The translations under genes were made by a program, and so were the position numbers. From the NCBI GenBank assembly GCA_965153455.1, contig OZ234495.1, positions 19,030,875-19,094,874 of the forward strand: a stretch of 64,000 nt of DNA, written 5' to 3'. Of this stretch, positions 59,741 to 64,000 are shown piece by piece; positions within the stretch are counted from its first letter, which is position 1; each line of letters begins with the position of its first letter. The notes beneath the pieces are model-generated. The model worked only from the letters and a program-made list of their open reading frames with translations, did no database searches and was not told the DNA's origin. This DNA is from Sphagnum compactum. Lineage: Eukaryota; Bryophyta; Sphagnopsida; Sphagnales.

Positions 59741-60779
59741 CAGTATTGGCCGGTTCTTCTTTACTTTTGTAACCCTTCCAGTTCCAGTTGTAGAAAAATA
59801 AATTCTCATTTGGGTTTTTACACATAAATGGAACTGGGAATTTGGTTGTGGGTTACCTAAGCTCTTTACCATAAAATTTTAAATTTTAAAAAAAAAAACC
59901 TTGGGTTTTTGGTTTTGAAAATCTCAGACCCAATTCATGGCCAATGTTTCTTATTAACTTGAATGATTAACTATTGGTTAACCTGTGATTAGCCCCTTGG
60001 TTCTAGTGACTCCACATTGGTTCTCCAAAACTGAACTCAAGGTCAAAGTAGCACATGGCAGAACGTCCCTCAAAATGTGGGACCAAATGAAAAAACTACC
60101 TACATAGATTGTGGCAAGAGAGGGGGTTATTTTGCCTATTTCAGAAATTTGAAAATCATAGGCTCTTTTTTGTTGTTTGGGAAGCGTCCACCCCAAGGAA
60201 GGAGGAAGGAAGGAGAGAAGGCCGAAGAAAAAGGGGTAACTGGAGTTGTTGTCATCTTTTTTTTCATTAATTTTTATGGTCATCAAAGGGGGGTGTCATC
60301 ATATGGGCCACAAGCAATTTTCAGAATGGGATTTTACTGCCCACTTGACACAACCTTTCTACCATCCATTCCGTTAGAATGACAATTTTCTAGCTGCAAA
60401 AATCTATCTACCCAATTAATAATTTTAATCATTAATTTTGCTAGGATCTTGGCCATTGAGATTAGGGTTCATTGCACTTTGGATGTGAGAAGGGAGTGGG
60501 TTGTCACCAGAGGCTCTTTCTCCCATTCTCAGTTCGCTCAGTTATGAGTGCAAGCTGATCATCGTCAATTCTTCACATATGTTTTCTGATCATGTCTCAC
60601 CAAAGCTTCCTCTTGAAAAAACTAATGTCGTAATGTCTCATCGAATCCTTACGATGATGTTGCCATCTCTTCTTGGTTTGATAACTCTTTAGGTCATCGT
60701 CTTTAGCCTTGATCACAATAAAGTTTTGTTGGAACTTAAAATTACAAAACATTTGACACTTGAACTTACAAGCTTATGA
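59741..60779. other. AT-rich intergenic with a weak hAT-like terminus
   Basis: CAGTATTGGCCGGTTCTTC at 59741 resembles the CAGTGTTGGGCGGTTC terminus at 41788. A possible counterpart GGCCAATG lies near 59940, but no target duplication was found. No gene is visible in this stretch. Confidence 0.35.
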
Positions 60780-61535
60780 TTTGTATGCTTGTGGGCCCAC
60801 AAGTGGTTTTTTTTATTCACATAATTAAAGAAGAAAAATGATATCATACACTTGCGAACCTCCAAGTGATTTTTTTTCCACTCACACAAGAGGAAAAAAG
60901 AATTGATATTATATACTTGTGGGCTTATAAGTGATTTTTTTTAGATAGGTGAAAAAAAATGATATTGCACACTTGTGAGCTCAAAAGTGATTTTTTACGC
61001 TCACACAAGAGAAGAAAAAAAATGATATTACATACTTATGGGCTTACAAGTGATTTTTTCATTCACATAAATGAAGAAAAAAATGATATTGCACACTTGT
61101 GAGCTCTAAAGTGATTTTTTTCACTCACACAAGAGAAAAAAAATGACATTGCACGATTGTGGCCCCATAAATGATTTTTTTATTCACATAATTGAAGAAG
61201 AAAAATACTATTGCACACTTGTGCAAGCCCACAAATAGTTTTTTTCCACTCACACGAGAAGAAAAGAAATGATATTGCACACTTACAAGTCCGCAAATGG
61301 TTTTTTGCACTCACATTATTAAAAAAAAATGATATTACACACTTGTATGCTCACAAATGTTTTTTTATTCACATAAGTGAATATATATATTGCACACGTG
61401 CAAGCCCAAAAGTGGATTTTTTTTCACTCACATACATAGGAGGTGAAAAAATAATATTGCACATGTGCAAGCCCACAAGTGGGTTTTTTACCACTCACTT
61501 ACAAAAAAAAATGATATTGCACACTTCTAAAACCT
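60780..61535 (+). repeat. ~61-bp satellite-like tandem array with a palindromic core
   Basis: About 12-13 units share AATGATATTGCACACTTGTG, a GAGCTCACAAGTG or GGCCCACAAGTG segment, a T run, CACTCACACAAG and an A-rich end. The centre of many units is self-complementary, for example the pattern CACTTGTGGGCCCACAAGTG. Frames that run through it give Cys/His/Phe-rich low-complexity peptides and are not genes. Confidence 0.9.
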
Positions 61536-64000
61536 AAGGTCAGGTGTTGACCCAATTTTAACATTTCAATGAAACCTCTTGGTTCCAGTTCTTCCCAGTT
61601 CCCAAAAGTGAACTCAAGTCCAAGTACGTTCCCCATACTTGTACCTTGCAAGCAGTTCACATTTAGTAATCCTCATACCCAACCAACATTGGTTTGTACC
61701 TTGCAAGCACTTCTTCCAAGTCTTGTAACTATAAATTCATATGCAACATATTGAGATTTGGACATTGATGTTCTTTCTTCAGCCATCTATGTTAATTAAT
61801 GAGTCAATTGTGTAGCCACAATAGCTATTAACTAAACTTGAAAAAAAATAACTAATATAAATATAATCGACTAAAAATTGTTATATCATCGCATATTGTA
61901 AAGGAATCTGGACATGTTTACCAATTCACCTACATGAATGCAAAATGGATTGCCAGTTTTTTTACAAGTGAAAAATCCATGTAGCCCATTTACCATACAT
62001 CTCAATTTTTATATCACCATTTTCTGCTACTCAATTATTTTCTTAGGTTCTAGAATCCTACCTCAAAATAATACAAGATGTTGATTATACTTATGAAAAA
62101 ATCACACTAGTTGCCAACAATGCCTCCTCCACCCAACATGTGTAGTCAACTTGCAGACATCGAAAAATTGAAAAAAAAACCTTGGTTTAATATAACTTAA
62201 TTAAGAATTTAGGTGGGAATAATAGGTAAATGAAATATTCATTGTAGTATTGGGTGGTTTTTGTTTTTTTTAATGGACCTTCAATTTTCATTATAAATCC
62301 TAAATTATTCTGATTCCAATTCCAATTCCACACATAAATGGAGGTAGGAAAAAAAATTTGTCCAATTCTTGAAAAAAATATTCCAATTCTAGTTTTGAAA
62401 ATCAAACCTAGTTTTGAGTAATCTAAATTGGAAAAAGGTATTAACTACTAGTTAATTCCAATTAGCTATTAATTTTAGTTTTTTTTTTCAAAAATCTTGA
62501 TTATGGTTCCAATTGCACATATAAATATAACTAAAAACCTAGTTCCAAGTTTAATTTTTTAAATAGCCTAATTCTCGTTATAATTCCAAAAATCAAAACC
62601 AATTTTGATTTAATTTCTATTAATTACAACCAAAATTAACAATTTTAACCCATCAATTCCTACGCAACCCTAGTTTGTTCCAAGTTCCCTTTGCTTTCTT
62701 TTCCATGAGTGTTTTGCTGCATTAAAAGTTTAAATGTGAGTTTTTTTAAACACATTTCCACCCACACCCCCTATTTGGGCTTTTACCATTTTTTGCCAAA
62801 TCCAACATAAAATAATAACCAATGTTATGTGGGGCTGGTTATGAGAAATGATTACAAACCTTCATCATTTATTAACATAAGTATATAAGCACTTGACCAA
62901 CTAAAGGGAAATTTGTCAAAAATTAGAGGTGTATGGAACCATAGGTCAATTGAACAAAGAATTTCAAAAAAAAAATCCTTGCTCTAAAAAATCTTGAAGG
63001 TTTCCTTAAAATTTGTTTGGGGTTGCAAAAGCATTACACCAATTCCTTGAGTTTTTGTTACTATGACTAGTTGAATTATAGTATGACAACTTCACAATTT
63101 TTGTGCAATGTACATCACAACAAAGTTTGGACATCAAATGTTGCATCATTAAAGGAATTGATGTAGATTTTTATTTTTTTTGCAATAGGTATGAAATGTT
63201 TTTAACCTTTTTTATTTATAATATTTGCTACTTGTAATGCAATTGAAAAATTGTTTGTTTGTAATCATCAATTTGTAGCTTGCAAGTTGTAGGGTTGTGG
63301 TTTGTGAATCGGTTGTAATGAACTTTGCAAAGTGGAGCTCTATGAGTAAGCTTTTTCTAATTTTTTTATCATTTCACTTGTAGTTCTAGTGAATGTAAAA
63401 GGGAGAAAGTTTTTCTATCTTGAATGGGGCACCAACTTTGTTGTTTGGAAATAGGGAGCAAAAACTTGTTTTTCTAAAAGCTCCAATGTTGATCAAGAAT
63501 GTTGCACCTTCATTGCAAGTAAATCATGGAGCTTTGCATTCGATGCACTAGTACTAACATATTTACTCAAAGTTTTGCATAACCAAACTAAGTTTCGGAA
63601 GCCTTAGAACCACATACATGTCAATTACTTAGGTATTTTTTCTATGTGAATGATGTTAGGGTTGTAGATGTTGTCAATGTGTAACTCATGTGTTGCATAG
63701 TGTGTTCCAATGCAACAACTATCTTTACAATTTTGACCCAACAAACAAGGTGTTGGAAGGGTTTAATAAAATAATTTAAAGCTAATAACATTATAGCCAT
63801 CAAATAACATATAACATTGAACATTTTCACCTTATTGCCAAATTGGCAAAAGAAATGAACAACACAACAAAAGTTGTTTGAAAAATAAGACTTTGCAAGA
63901 ATTGGTCCAAAATCGATCTAGGTATAATATTTGATTACCTTGGTTATGTGGATCCACTAAAATGCATTTTGAAGTGGACTATATTATTTTTCAATATTTT
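61536..64000. other. AT-rich intergenic, no gene
   Basis: No frame above about 75 codons and no domain. Bases 62244-62600 contain repeated TTCCAATTCC and AATTCTAG-type strings preceded by TAGTATTGGGTGGTTTTTG, which could be a worn hAT-type end. Nothing else was recognised up to the window edge. Confidence 0.45.

Noticed and set aside
61211-61537. 108-codon frame with regularly spaced Cys and His resembling a zinc-finger repeat
   Set aside because: It is a read-through of the 61-bp satellite; neighbouring units have stops in the same frame and no zinc-finger spacing.

Overview
The window is nuclear DNA of a land plant. Spliced genes with GT-AG introns and plant-restricted families (uclacyanin-type phytocyanin, plant kinesin-light-chain-related protein, bHLH factor of the CIB/BEE-like group) sit in AT-rich DNA full of decayed transposons and minisatellites. 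The lineage cannot be fixed from sequence alone. Low gene density, long leaders and some unusual gene content would suit a seedless plant (moss, fern or lycophyte), but this is only an inference. No bacterial operons, CRISPR arrays, rRNA or convincing tRNA genes were seen.

Layout. 1-27 kb is the main gene-bearing part: a secreted, GPI-anchor-type uclacyanin (+, 1634-2927); a five-exon kinesin-light-chain-related TPR protein (-, 4332-7684); a transposon/minisatellite interval (8.6-14 kb); a single-exon intramembrane CPBP/CAAX-protease-like gene resembling the bacterial exosortase-associated family but with changed motif residues (-, 15889-16689); a two-exon uncharacterised protein with a plastid-transit-like N terminus (+, 18651-20085); and a multi-exon bHLH transcription factor (-, about 22033-26013) with a 76-bp minisatellite in one intron. 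27-54 kb has no intact gene. It holds two decayed hAT transposases (35.9-38.0 kb and about 52.4-52.7 kb), a probable non-autonomous hAT element (41788-42416), a probable LTR remnant (about 27.9-28.5 kb), a possible gag remnant (50.8-51.0 kb), and several tandem and dispersed repeats. 56.4-58.5 kb holds a three-exon coiled-coil protein of unknown function (-). 58.6-64 kb is its GA-rich upstream region followed by AT-rich DNA with a 61-bp tandem array whose units contain a palindrome.

The genes are independent housekeeping, regulatory and cell-surface genes; nothing indicates a cluster working together. Splice sites were placed by eye from reading-frame continuity, GT-AG ends and family similarity. 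They are firm for the phytocyanin, the kinesin-light-chain-related gene and the bHLH core. The bHLH 3' end and the second exon of the plastid-type gene are less certain. The most intriguing items are the exosortase-associated-type CPBP protein with altered motif residues, the dispersed repeat family with a TAGCCAAATTTGGCTA core, the long inverted repeat at 53.3 kb and the palindromic 61-bp satellite. No clearly new multi-gene system was found.
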